A DNA stretch of 64,000 bases from Lepiota brunneoincarnata (taxonomy: Eukaryota > Basidiomycota > Agaricomycetes > Agaricales > Agaricaceae), in contig JAEBUN010000012.1 of NCBI GenBank assembly GCA_023014365.1, positions 620,001 through 684,000 of the forward strand, read 5' to 3'. Both the position numbers and the translations under genes were made by a program. This document shows, in pieces, positions 42,038-52,896 of this stretch. Within the stretch, counting starts at the first letter, position 1; every line of letters starts with the position of its first letter. The notes below the pieces were generated by a model. It worked only from the letters and a program-made list of their open reading frames with translations. It did no database searches and was not told the origin of the DNA.

Positions 42038-43103
42038 ATGCTCGACCGTCTTCGACCCATTCTTTGCTCTCTGGGTCTCATGGCCCCTCTGAAGGTCCCC
42101 TTCCCCTTCCAAATTTTTCACCACAGCAAAACTCTTCCACTCGCTTCATATAATAAATCACTCCTCCTCCATCGCTTAACCGCTCGTCCCGGTGCTGAAG
42201 AAAACCCATTTTCATGGTACATTCGAAAGCTCGAGGTCATCAAAGCCCCTGGAAAGACACAACATGAGGCCATACGCCTCCATGTTTCGCACACTCCAGC
42301 CCATGATGACCAAACTCACTACCTCACGATCGAGCGAACCAAAGGCCACCATAATGTGACTCACAAGGCAGAAAGCTCAGTCGATGAGGGTTCCCCACAC
42401 TTTCCTGACAAGGAGGGGTTCAGGAGGGGAGTTGTCAGCAGGCCTGGCGTTTCAAGACTATCTGTGGAATCTAGTGCCCACCGCCTTTCTCCATTCCAGC
42501 CTGCTATCGACACTGTGGGGTACTCTAGTTACCATCCCTGGTCAGGCCGAGCCGTTGGAACAATCAACCTCCTTGAGCCGCCTGGATCTCAGACTACTCT
42601 CAAGAACAAGCCCTGCACCGTGCCCGTTAAACCATCTCGAAGGGATCACTTATATCTATATGAAGCCATCGGACTCGCAAACGCATGCAGTGACTCATGT
42701 GGAGACTATCATCTTGTCAACAGCAACTGCTATTCACTTGCCGGGACATTTGCATGTGCTGTATGTGGATTTCTTGAGATAGAGGATGGTTCAGCTAGGG
42801 ATCCTGGGGCCCTGAGCGGTTGCAGTGACATTCCGGTCTTTCGAAGGGAGAAGGATATGGGCCGATACTCCTTTTTCGAGCTCTCCAACATGCCAACTAA
42901 AGAAACCCTTCAGCACATAATCAACCTATCAGAACCTGACAGGAGGACGATCAGGGATTTGGTATGCACATGTTCATCATCCGTATGGATACTTCTGACC
43001 CCACATTGTACCTTGCTAGGTGATCTCGGTGCAACGAGCAGAAGACCAGGCTAGGGCACGAGAGGAGCAGGATGAGGTACCACTTGAAGACGATCTTGAT
43101 TAA
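42038..43103 (+). CDS. Protein of unknown function, 335 aa, two exons
   Basis: Exons 42038-42961 and 43020-43103 with a 58-bp GT..AG intron; the total is divisible by three. The protein has no signal peptide or clear membrane segment. It has a motif block SWYIRKLEVIKAPGKTQHEA with HYLTIERTKG, and a C-terminal block HLYLYEAIGLANAC...YHLVNSNCYSLAG with several Cys. The C-terminus is charged (AEDQARAREEQDEVPLEDD). Similar sequences occur as uncharacterised proteins in mushrooms as far as I recall; no function is known to me. The NCYSLAG block, with a His a few residues before the Cys, is reminiscent of papain-like folds, but this is weak. It is flanked by direct repeats. Confidence 0.65.
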
Positions 43104-44062
43104 TTACTCTTATTAGTCTCTACTATATTTTACTCCAACCATGTCCATTGACAAGGCAAAGCACCGTCCAAACAATCCAATCTGCACTACATTTGCTAGG
43201 CTGCCCAAAAACTGAGTCCTCCCAGCAGACTCACAGAGAAGGGGTGTCACGGTGATGGCTGCTCAGCAGTATGCTTCTCTCTCCTGGAAGAATTAATAGT
43301 TGAGTGGCAGTTCTTGACTGCCGTGGCATTGACGACCATGCCCATTTAGAGGTGGTCGCCTGGCTGCCCTTGTAGCCGAGTCAACCACCTCTCCATGACA
43401 AACCTCTAGGTTCACGATTTCCATAAACGGAAATGATGGACACCCGGATCAAATACCTCGGATCAACGCTGTCCCCCTCCCGACCCGAATTCCTCCCCTT
43501 CTACTCTTCGGAAATGAGCCTGGACACTGCCCCTAGAATATTGAAGAAATGGTATAATATTCTAAATGAATGGTAGATAGTAAATTCCGACTTTTGTGCA
43601 TTTCTCTTTCATCCTCATCTTTCTTGTAAAATTTCCGGTTCTCTCCCTTCTCTCTGTGTTTCGTTTCACTTTGTTTTGATGTCTCTATCAGCAGAAGTCA
43701 CCCAGTCAAGGTCCCTTCATTGTCTCAAGTCATCTCAAGTCCAAACGTTGAGCCCTTTCATTCTTGTTCAATTTTCACTACTCTACTTACAGGTACCAGG
43801 TAGAAGTTCCAACGGCAGACAGATGCTGTCGTACTCACTTACCTAAATCCCCCAACACCTCACAAATCACCCACCTGTTTGTATGCATCAGATAATATCT
43901 CGGTGACACATCTACAACCTGGTAGGAAATTCTTTCATTCTTTAGACAAAGAAAATAAGCTATTACAGACGGACACATAATTATCAATATACACAACTCA
44001 GGATCGTAGTCCAATTTACATAGAAATAACTGTCGCATACTATAAGAAAGATCCCAGATATT
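43104..44062. other. Intergenic between the 335-aa gene and SREBP
   Basis: No gene seen. Contains CT-rich stretches near 43600-43660 and the second copy of the direct repeat (43886-44005) just beyond the SREBP stop codon. Confidence 0.5.
43886..44005 (+). repeat. Direct repeat copy 2
   Basis: Partner of 41808-41925; see that entry. Confidence 0.6.
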
Positions 44063-47000
44063 CTATAGGCTCAAAACACTCGCCCAAGCCCTCCGCTCAG
44101 CTTCAACCAACAAATCCACAACCTTATCTCTCGCATCCTCCACTTCATCAACATCAAACACCTGACTCCCAAGCAACTTCCTCAACACATACATCTTCTT
44201 CTGCATCCTATTTGCACTCCGCGAAACTTTCATGGGTGTGGGTGTCGAAGGCGTCGGGGGTTCAACCGATAACGATGGAGCAGCAAAGAGGGATCGATAA
44301 AGCACAAGAGCGCGAAGGAAGGTGAACGGCATGTTTGTCTCTGCTCCATCTACTCCCCCGCCCCCATCGTCTTCCAAGGTAATGGATCGGGAAAGCGAGG
44401 TTGAACTGTCCCAACCTTCGCTATCATTATCGTCATCAGATGACTCGGAAGCGGAGAGCTGGGAGCCGCCAGGACTGGCTATGCGCTCGATGTTCTTCGC
44501 CAGGAGGCTGACATTGCCACCAAGCTCCTTAGCAGCCTCAATGATGTGTTCGAGGACAAAGTCGGGTTCCTGTTCACCCTCCATCTTCTTCCCATTCACC
44601 TCGCGTACAAACATCTTGCCAAGGACTCGACTAAGCTCTGATTGGATTATATGTGTGGCAAGAAGGTCATTCAGGGAGTTTGCACCATCAACCCGGTAGG
44701 GCAGAGAGGACAGTATGCCGTATGCCTCGTCGACAGACACGCTGAGAATGACATCCTCCTTCTTGGTTCGCTGGAATGCAGATGCACGGTCCCAAATAGA
44801 TCGCGCACGCATCTTGACGATCCGTCTAGCCAGGAAAGGAGTCGAAGAGGAGGATGCAACAACAAATAAGAACAATGCCTTGGTAATGGGAGAGGCGGCG
44901 TTTGACAGGGAACGATAAAGCATCAACGAGGAAGTGAAAGTTGGGATAGGTTCTTTTGGGGCACCATCAGAGTTATGCTTTGGAGGATAATTGAGCAACT
45001 TACCGGCTCCTAGAATCATTCTCTCGACCTTCTCGTCTACCTTCGCATTCTTCGCCGCACCAGAAGCCACTCCCACTAAACGTCTGATCCGCCCGAGGCC
45101 AAAGCTCCCAAACATCCTGCCAAGCACACTCAAGAACAGAAGGACGGTGATCACCAGATGGGCGACCTGAACCCAATCATGCCATGTCGCAGAAGTTTCA
45201 ACAGTCGAAGCTGGAGGGGTAAGTTGTGCAAGAATTTCGGGAGCGTAAGCGAGTGGCAAGGGGGCGGGCGACAGGACATGTCCTTTGTGCGCATGATTGG
45301 CCGGGTTGGAGGTGGGGGAGGACGTAAGGGGTGAGTTGAAGAAAGAGAATAAGGCAAAGACTGCAAGAAGGTATTGTTGTGGTTGTTCCGTCGTTGGTGC
45401 AGTGGTGGGAACGGAGTTTTCAGAAGGCAACGGAACTTTCCTGGGTCGTCCTCTCTTCCTTTTCTCTGGCTGGCCATCGGCACTCAGAGTAATGGGTAGC
45501 GCGGGCTTGGTCTCTCTCTTGGGTAGCGCGAATACATCTTTCTCCGACTTAGCCCTCTTCCTCTTCCGTCCCGCCTCACCTTCGTCATCGTCGTCGTCCT
45601 CTTCATCGTCATCCTCCCCTTCATCTTCTATATCACCCTCGATGGCCTCGTCCTTTTCCTCGCCACCAAATTTCTCCTTCCATTCTCGCTCCCATTCTCT
45701 CAGCAGAGCTGGTCCGCCAACCAAACCGCAAACGAGTGTCTTCAGACCTGCTTGTTCAGCCCGCAGCCTCATTTCCCGCCTCTTCAACACTTTGATGTAC
45801 TCCACTGCTTTGCCTAGCACATTGGCCTTGCTGCACTTCCTAGCTACCTTCACACCATCAACGTATCCCCGTTCATCGATCACGTCCACTTCGCCGTAAG
45901 GATTCAAAGCTGAGGATGCACCAGGAACGGCGATCACAGTACCAACACCATTTGATGAGTTGGGCGTAGCTGATTTGATGAGAACGCCGCCCTTCAATTT
46001 CTTCTTAATCTTCTTGCTGTCCTGGTCGTATTCCAGAACGCGAAGGGCAGGAACAGCCATGCGCAGAGACTGGATACGAGCGTTCAAGTTGGTACGGTAG
46101 CGCCGCTCTATAGTGGTATGGCTAGTCTTGGGTCTGTTTCCGGAAGGGTGGGCAAATGGAGAAATGGATGAGGAAGGCAATGCCGAAGGGGAAATGAAAG
46201 TGCCGTCAGTAACCCCATTGGATGTGGTGGGCGGTGGTGTGGAAGGTGGGGGAGTCGAAGCTGCAGACGAGATGGCTGATGGCGAGGTAGACTTGGGCGG
46301 ACTGCCCGCTGATATTGATCCATTAGAGGACGGAACGGAGGGGCGTTGAAGTCGAGGTATGGGAAGCTTGGCTTGTAGCCCATCAGGTGCTACGGTATAC
46401 ATTTAGGGCCGTGAGAGATAGTGTAACGAAAAAACGTACAAGGATGAAACTGGCCGGAATTAAATGGGGCGCTGTTCATGGGCACTGCGAGCATAACACC
46501 TGCTGTTTGCCGGACGCGATGCGCAAGTTCCGCTGCGGGGTCATTGGAAAAGTCCGGCGGACTGGACTGCGTCTCGGTGGCTGCGGCCGGTGCAGCAGGG
46601 GCATGGTTGGAGCGGTCAAGTGAAGGTTCGGTAGAGAGGGACTGTTGGGTCGAGTCACTCGTGTATCCGTTCCCCGAACCAAGATATTCGGGACTAGGGA
46701 TACTTTCGGGGGCGGGCGAGAATGAAGGGCCAGACGAGGACGAGGACGACGTGACACTGAGTCTGCGTTGTTTCATGCTGGATATGTTAGCCGCGCCTGA
46801 GGTGGTATCCATTAGAGTATCACCATGGAAAGTGAAGGGGAATTGCGATGCCAGAATGTCGGCTGGCGAAGCTGAGGCGGGAAAAGGCGTAAAGGGGTCA
46901 TCGTAGCTGCTGTAGGCGAGGCGTGCGGAATCGAGGTGAAGTTCACTGGGCTCAATGCCACTGAGACCCATGCCAAAGTCCATGTCAAGGATATTGGACG

Positions 47001-47193
47001 CCATATTGAAGTCAATAATGTCATTGAAGGACTTGGTGTTTGCATTCGAGTCCTGTTCCGGCCAGAGAGAGCCGAGTTGTGACCAGTCTGGTGTGTTCTC
47101 TGTGGTATCCAGAGAGTCGTCCATCGCACTCTTGTGTATGAGGAGGTTGAGGTCGAGGTCTTCTGGGGCTGGATTGGAGGAGGATGAGGCCAT
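44063..47193 (-). CDS. SRE1: SREBP-type bHLH membrane-bound transcription factor (Sre1 homologue), 1,026 aa
   Basis: Exons 47193-46440 and 46389-44063 with a 50-bp intron (46390-46439). Sterol- and oxygen-responsive activator: the membrane-bound precursor is cleaved to release the bHLH domain. The N-terminus is acidic (activation-like). The bHLH begins near residue 338 with TTIERRYRTNLNARI; the Tyr in the basic region is the SREBP hallmark that permits binding to both SRE and E-box sites. The loop between helices is long (about 60 residues), and helix 2 contains KANVLGKAVEYIKVL. Two hydrophobic segments (about 591 YLLAVFALFSFF and 664 VAHLVITVLLFLSVLG) fit the hairpin anchor. The C-terminal domain (about 720-1026) completes the family layout. 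It is divergent with the desaturase gene. A mutated partial copy is at 16375. Confidence 0.9.
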
Positions 47194-47312
47194 GAGTCAA
47201 GGTTTATTTATTATTTTAACTTAAATTGGTATCAGGCCATTTCGCAGGTCACGTGCATTCTATCGTACCATTCCAAAAATAAATTTACAACCCTTTCCCC
47301 GTCCGCCCAGCC
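47194..47312. promoter_or_regulatory. 119-bp divergent promoter between SRE1 and the sphingolipid desaturase
   Basis: All of the sequence between the two start codons. It contains a palindromic E-box CACGTG at 47250-47255, near its centre, and AT-rich stretches beside each gene. An SREBP factor with the basic-region Tyr can bind E-boxes, so autoregulation and co-regulation of the desaturase are possible; this is inference. Confidence 0.6.
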
Positions 47313-48683
47313 ATGTCAATCGGTGGGTCCTTGCTCATCGTCGTCGGCTACAGCCAACTCACATTCTACAGACTTCAGTCTCTTTGGCGGCGCTGACTCG
47401 CTGGCCGAGGGTCGCTCTTCCCGTCGCACTTTTCCGTCCTCATATAACATCAAGGTCGATGGACCACCACCACCACCACTGCCACCCCTGGAGCCCACTG
47501 ACTTTCTATGGCTCCACACAGAGGAGCCCCACCGCTCTCGCAGACTCGAGATTATGAAGAAATACCCCAAAGTCACCAAGCTTATGGGCTACGAGCCCCT
47601 CACCAAATACGTCGTCCTTCTCGTCGTGGCTATCCAGTTCGCAACGGCCATTGCGCTGGTCGAGTACCGCGTGAAATGGAACAGCTGGATGTTTATCTTG
47701 ACTGCATATGTTATCGGTGGCACAGCAAACCACAATTTATTTTTGGCTATCCATGAAATCACACATAACTTGGCATTTCCAAGGGTATGGCAAAACAAAA
47801 GTCTGGCCGTTTTCGCTAATCTGCCTATCGGAATTCCATACGCTGCTGCATTCAAAGTGAGTGCTTCTATATTCAGACTGCCCGACGTTTGAATAAAGCC
47901 CCTTTGCTCTAGAAATACCATATTGAACACCACAAATATCTCGGTCAGGATGGAATCGACACCGACCTTCCGACCAATCTTGAGCTCATGCTACTCAATA
48001 ATGTTCTTGGGAAAGTGTTCTTCGCGTGCGTTCCGACATTTCCACGCTTTTCTCAACTTGCTCACACGTCAACTAGCACGTTCCAAATCCTCTTCTATGC
48101 CCTTCGCCCTACATTTGTTCGCGCGCAGACCATCACCTCCTGGCACATCATCAACATCCTTGTCGTCCTCCTCAGCGATTCCGCCATATACCACTTCTAT
48201 GGAAGCACCCCCCTCATTTATTTCATCATGAGTAGCTTCTTCGCTGGCAGTCTCCACCCATGTGCAGGCCACTTTATTGCCGAACATTATATTTGGGACG
48301 GCCAAGACCAAGAGACGTACAGTTACTATGGGAAATGGAACTGGGTCGCCTACAACGTGCGTTAATTTTCTACTCTCCGATTGCCGACTACATCCGATAC
48401 ATCTTCCCAGGTCGGGTATCATAACGAGCACCATGACTTTCCTTCAATACCGTGGACACGTCTTCCTGAATTAAGAAAGCTCGCGCCTGAATACTACGAT
48501 GCTTTGCCAGCACATCCGAGCTGGCCGATGGTTATAGTGAACTTCATTCGAGACCCCGAGGTGGGTATTTTTGCCCGGGCCAAACGTGTGCCAGCAAGTT
48601 CCCCTACTAGCACACCAGGCGAGCAGCCAAAATCATTGAAACACAATTCGAGCCGGAGCGAGGATGAAGATAAGACCGAGTGA
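47313..48683 (+). CDS. Sphingolipid delta-4 desaturase (DES/Dsd1 type), 403 aa, four exons
   Basis: Exons 47313-47322, 47372-47856, 47913-48356 and 48411-48683; introns are 49, 56 and 54 bp. The 10-nt first exon (M-S-I-G/) restores an ATG for a frame that otherwise lacks one. Introduces the C4-C5 trans double bond in the ceramide sphingoid base at the ER membrane. The family N-terminus FLWLHTEEPHRSRR is present, with three histidine boxes: HEITHN (about 130), HIEHH (about 170) and HNEHH (about 317). Hydrophobic segments lie between them. The GQDGIDTDLPT motif is typical of the family. The length is slightly above the usual 320-380 because of a Ser-rich C-terminal tail. It shares its promoter with SRE1. 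Confidence 0.92.
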
Positions 48684-48936
48684 GGGACGAGTTCTTATTT
48701 TTATACCTTATATTTTATACTTAAACAGAATAGACTTGTGGACTTTGTTTCTGACAACCATGTGGCACATTGCGCTAAAAGTGGATAGACAGCCCCTGAG
48801 ATCCCCAGTCAGCCACTTATCACACTGGGATGGTTATCTTTAGGGAGACCCCACGGCTTACTCACCATCATCCAACTCCCACTCTATAGTGCGTGCTTAC
48901 CCCCCCCCCCCAGGTTTCTTTACATCACAGAATACG

Positions 48937-50748
48937 ATGCGTCAACAGACGCAGAATATCGAGGAGACCGAGTTTTTCGAGATTGTTGTCCTCGGTGCTG
49001 GTGAGCTCAATGTCTCACTCTAATTGCGTCAGCACCCAATTTTGTACATTCATTGACGCCCATTGGTGGTAAACAGGTGTTGTAGGATTGACGACGGCGT
49101 TGGAAATCCAGCAAAGGGGGAGGGGCAAATACAGAGTCACTATTGTCGCCGATGCATTCCCAGGGGACCCAAACACTGGAGTAAAATACACCAGTCAGTG
49201 GGCTGTCTGTATCCCTTTCTCGCCTCGTACCTATTCGAATCGGCTAAAGTGCGATAGGGTGCAAATCATTTATACAATCAAAAGGACAGAAAGACATACC
49301 CAAACGATGAGCTCTACGGTATACCCCATCCCCTCTCCCCAGGATCTGCGCTCACGTGTTATGGTAACAGAACTTGAGAAGGATACGTTGAAGACGCTAT
49401 GGGAACTCTCCGAACCAGGCACAGAAACCGAAGAATGTTTCCTCCGCATAATTCAAACGGAATACTTCTACGAAGAACGTATAACGGAGAACAGTCCGGG
49501 CCCAGATCCATTCACAGAAATGCCATCTGTACGTTGGCTCCGGGGCCCCCCACACCAAGCCACTAACCCCATTCCAACTTGTTCCGCCCTTATCTAGTAT
49601 AGCCGCATTCCCCCAGACCAGCTCCCCTCAGGTGTCCTTTCCGGCTGCACATTCCAAACTATCACCATCGACCCCCCGATCTACCTCAATTGGCTCTTCA
49701 CTCGTTTCATCGGACTCGGGGGTCGTACCGTCCGCGGCCACGTCCAACATCTCTCCCAAATTATTGAAGGTGGCATTCATATTTTTGGTGACCGCTACGC
49801 TAGCGCTGTAGCTAAATATGGCATTCATACCCTGGGTCTCTCTGGGCAACCAGCAACCACCGCTGCGGGCACGAATAATGCCCAGGCTTCTCAGCGGTCC
49901 ACAGGGGAAGAGATCATCAACGAATCTGAAGACTTTGCGCAAAAGTTGCATGCGAGGAGGAGGAAGGGTAAGGTGGACGCTTTGGTTGTGTGTACGGGTT
50001 TAGGGTCAAGGTTTTTGGGTGGCGTGGAGGATCCTGAGGTTTATCCTGTGAGGGGGCAAACTGTTATTGTTAGAGCGCCGTGGGTTAGGTCCGGGTGGAC
50101 GGAAGTTGGAAGGAAGGACGAGAAAGGGGAGGCAGTGATTACTTATATTATTCCTCGGCGGAGTAGCGATGTGAGTTGTGTACCCATTTCAGTGGGAGGG
50201 CATGTAACCTCATCTTGTGTGGACATAGGTGATTGTGGGTGGTACGAGGGGATCCAACGATTGGTGAGGATACCCATCTCTTCCATTGTTACTTCCACGC
50301 GCATGTTTTTCATGATTTAATAGGTACCCTCATCCCCGTGAGGAGACGACTCTAGCCATTTTGTCCCGCGCGATTAAACTGTGTCCTCAACTCGCACCAC
50401 CCGAAGTACGGACTGTCCGCCCTCCCACAGTAGAAGATGTGGTATCCCATGTCGTTGGAGAGGGATGTGGTTTACGTCCTTGCAGGAAAAGTGGTATCCG
50501 AATTGAAAGTGAGTGGTGGACACCAAAACGCAAACTTGCGAAAGGTGAGGAGGGGGCAGGTGAGGGAAATACTGAAAGTAGAACATTAGTGGTACACAAT
50601 TATGGGTGCGTGTTTATGCACGGTTTTCAGTCTGGTTCATAATTGACATTGAGAGGGCACTAGACATGCTGGCTACGGATACCAGAGCTCGTGGGGGTGT
50701 GCTCGGAAGGCAGCAACGCTGTTGGAAGCGAGTTTGAGAGATTTGTAG
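48937..50748 (+). CDS. D-amino-acid oxidase (FAD), 461 aa, eight exons
   Basis: Exons 48937-49000, 49077-49204, 49258-49318, 49371-49528, 49598-50170, 50229-50263, 50324-50605 and 50664-50748, total 1,386 nt and in frame. Oxidative deamination of D-amino acids with FAD. The N-terminal dinucleotide-binding motif is VLGAGVVGLTTALE (about 19-32), followed by YTSQWAGANH. Mid-protein: VRGQTVIVRAPW and IIPRRSSDVIVGGTRGSNDW. C-terminal HNYGHAGYGYQSSWG is the family FAD/active-site segment. The C-terminus is SLRDL, without a clear SKL-type peroxisomal signal, unlike many DAAOs. A run of Cs lies just before the start (48899-48912). The substrate cannot be read from sequence. Confidence 0.88.
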
Positions 50749-50915
50749 TAGTCTGAAATGAATACTTCTAAGTATCGGCAAGTGTGCCCACCCCAAACAA
50801 GTCTGTTTCAGGGCGCCGCGATAAAATTCAGACCCGACAAAGAAAGCCTGCTGCCGTGAGTGGAAACCACATTCGTTAAACGCACGTGATAGACGTGTTT
50901 GTGATCAACACGATC

Positions 50916-51819
50916 ATGACCACTCCTCCACTCCTCATCTGCGAGGCTCTCGGCTTCTCGCCTCAGCTCCTTCTCGACGACATCATAAATGTTGCAAACC
51001 AGGCCGTTCAGGATGGTGTCAACGGCATGGAAGAGTTCCTCCAGAAGTGGACAGACCAACGTGCAGAGAAGCTCGGCAGCGACTGGGACGGGACTCAAGA
51101 AGTCGAGCAGGGCCTTGTTGCATTCCAGACCCTACTCGAGTACCACACAGACATCGCATTTGATTTTTTTGAGGCCTGGTCCCTACGCAACATCTTTGCC
51201 ATCCCTCCTGATCTCCCTATTGTACTACCCCACCATGAAAACCTTGACTTGACCGCGACTCCGGAACGTGAACAAGAGCTGATGGATGAAGTTGAGCAGT
51301 TGCGGAAAAAGATAGACGTAGTATGTTTTCCGTTTGTCTTTTTCCTCCGTACCGTATCACTTAGTTTTGCCACTCCAGCAACGAAAACTTAAACGGGTCC
51401 TCACTCGCACTCTACGAGCCTCTGCTATCCAACGGCGCCAGGCAGAGCAACGCGCCGGCCAGCTCGCTATTCTCGAACACCCTACCCTTGACAACCCTTC
51501 TGCCCTTCCCAAAAAATTCGAAGCTATGTACGAGTCGTGCTCAAACCTCGCCCCTCTCGACACTGCAACCGTCTCTGCGCTCACTAATGTTGAGCTTTCC
51601 GAGCCTGGAAAACGGCCTTGGGAATCGACCAAGAGTGGCTATCTCAAGTGGGCTGCTGAGAGGCTTCTCGCTAGGGCCAAGGAGCAAGAAGGTGTCAAGG
51701 GAGAAATCAGCAATCTGGCAGCCCACATGGATCAGATTGGCCAGGCTGAGAAGCTTAGAAAGGCAATGGAAGTCACTGAGAATGTTCGGCAGAGTCTAGG
51801 GCCAGCAGATCAGGATTGA
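50916..51819 (+). CDS. Mis12/Mtw1-like kinetochore (MIND complex) subunit, 281 aa
   Basis: Exons 50916-51320 and 51379-51819 with a 58-bp intron. The N-terminus LLICEALGFSPQLLLDDIIN followed by NQAVQDGVNGMEEFL is the conserved Mis12 helical head. The remainder is strongly helical with charged heptad-like stretches (REQELMDEVEQLRKKIDV; LRASAIQRRQAEQRAGQL), expected for the coiled-coil body. Role: a subunit of the outer-kinetochore complex that links centromeric chromatin to the Ndc80 complex. An upstream in-frame ATG-like start at 50886 is not needed. A CACGTG E-box lies at 50882-50887, just upstream. The length is typical of fungal homologues. Confidence 0.8.
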
Positions 51820-52896
51820 TAGCATGGAAAATGTTGTCATTTTTGCTGCTACAGGAATGATGCGCAGCTACCGCTTGGCCACTACAATTGTATGATACAG
51901 TCTATACCACGGAGCCGTGATCAGTCGCGGTCTTGCTCTCTGCCACTTTTTGCATTGGTGACATCGTTAAGAGTCTGCGCTCACCCGCAGGAGGATGTAC
52001 AGTCGCTGTGATGGTTGAGGTTGTGGGTTTTTGGAGATGGTTGGACCATAGTTCGCTCCAGTAACGCTCATTGTGATTATTGTGTATGTTTCTTATGGAC
52101 AGGTGGATACTCTGCCCCTTCGAGTATGCATATGCGCAATAAGCAAACGTAGGGCCAAGCCAAGAGACGATGGACCCACACTATCGTCTGCTGGACGTTT
52201 TAGTTTTGACATTGCCCTTGACGTTGCGTTGACCACGAACGTAAGTATTGTACTCTTCTCGTCCCTCCTATCGGATACCTTCTAAGGAGGCACTTGGCAG
52301 CTTGGTGGGTCTTGAGCGTAGAAACCTACGTGTAAGAGAGGCAAGGGCTTCAGGTGTTCAAATTTTCAAAATTGATTGATAAACGTCATAGTGACACCAA
52401 CACGGAGCGCCTAGGTATTCTCATTGCAGCGGTTGCGTCAGAGACGCATTTGTGGACGTAAAATTCCACGAAATCTGACCTGCAATTGATGGACATGGGA
52501 GTACACCAGCCAACTAAGTCCCTGGCAAACCGAGCCTAGCTCGGCACCGCCTTGTCACGCTCGACTCTCGTTTGAAACGTAGTAACTGAGTGTTGCTCAG
52601 GCCTCGGGCAAGAAGATATTCGTCGATAGTTACGTTGGTATGGTGAGCCACCTTGCCAACCAGGTTGTGTTTTTATCTCGAGAGACAGTCGTTTCCGGTG
52701 CGATCCTACGAGCGGTCACCGTGTGAGAATTATATGGATAACTTCACGTGGAGGATGCTTTATTATTGCTCGGTTGGGATGTCTGCCTCGGCGCTGTACA
52801 TCTCTTGATTTGTGTCCCCTCTTTTACCCCCTCTCTCCTTCTTCCCCCTTCCCTCCCTGCTGTCTCCTGCTCCTATTTCCGTCGTTCTAATGGCAG
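51820..52896. other. Intergenic before the OSBP gene
   Basis: No gene supported; the short ORF at 52073-52285 is not convincing. CT-rich sequence (52815-52865) directly before the OSBP start is typical of strong fungal promoters. An E-box CACGTG lies at 52745-52750. Confidence 0.5.
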
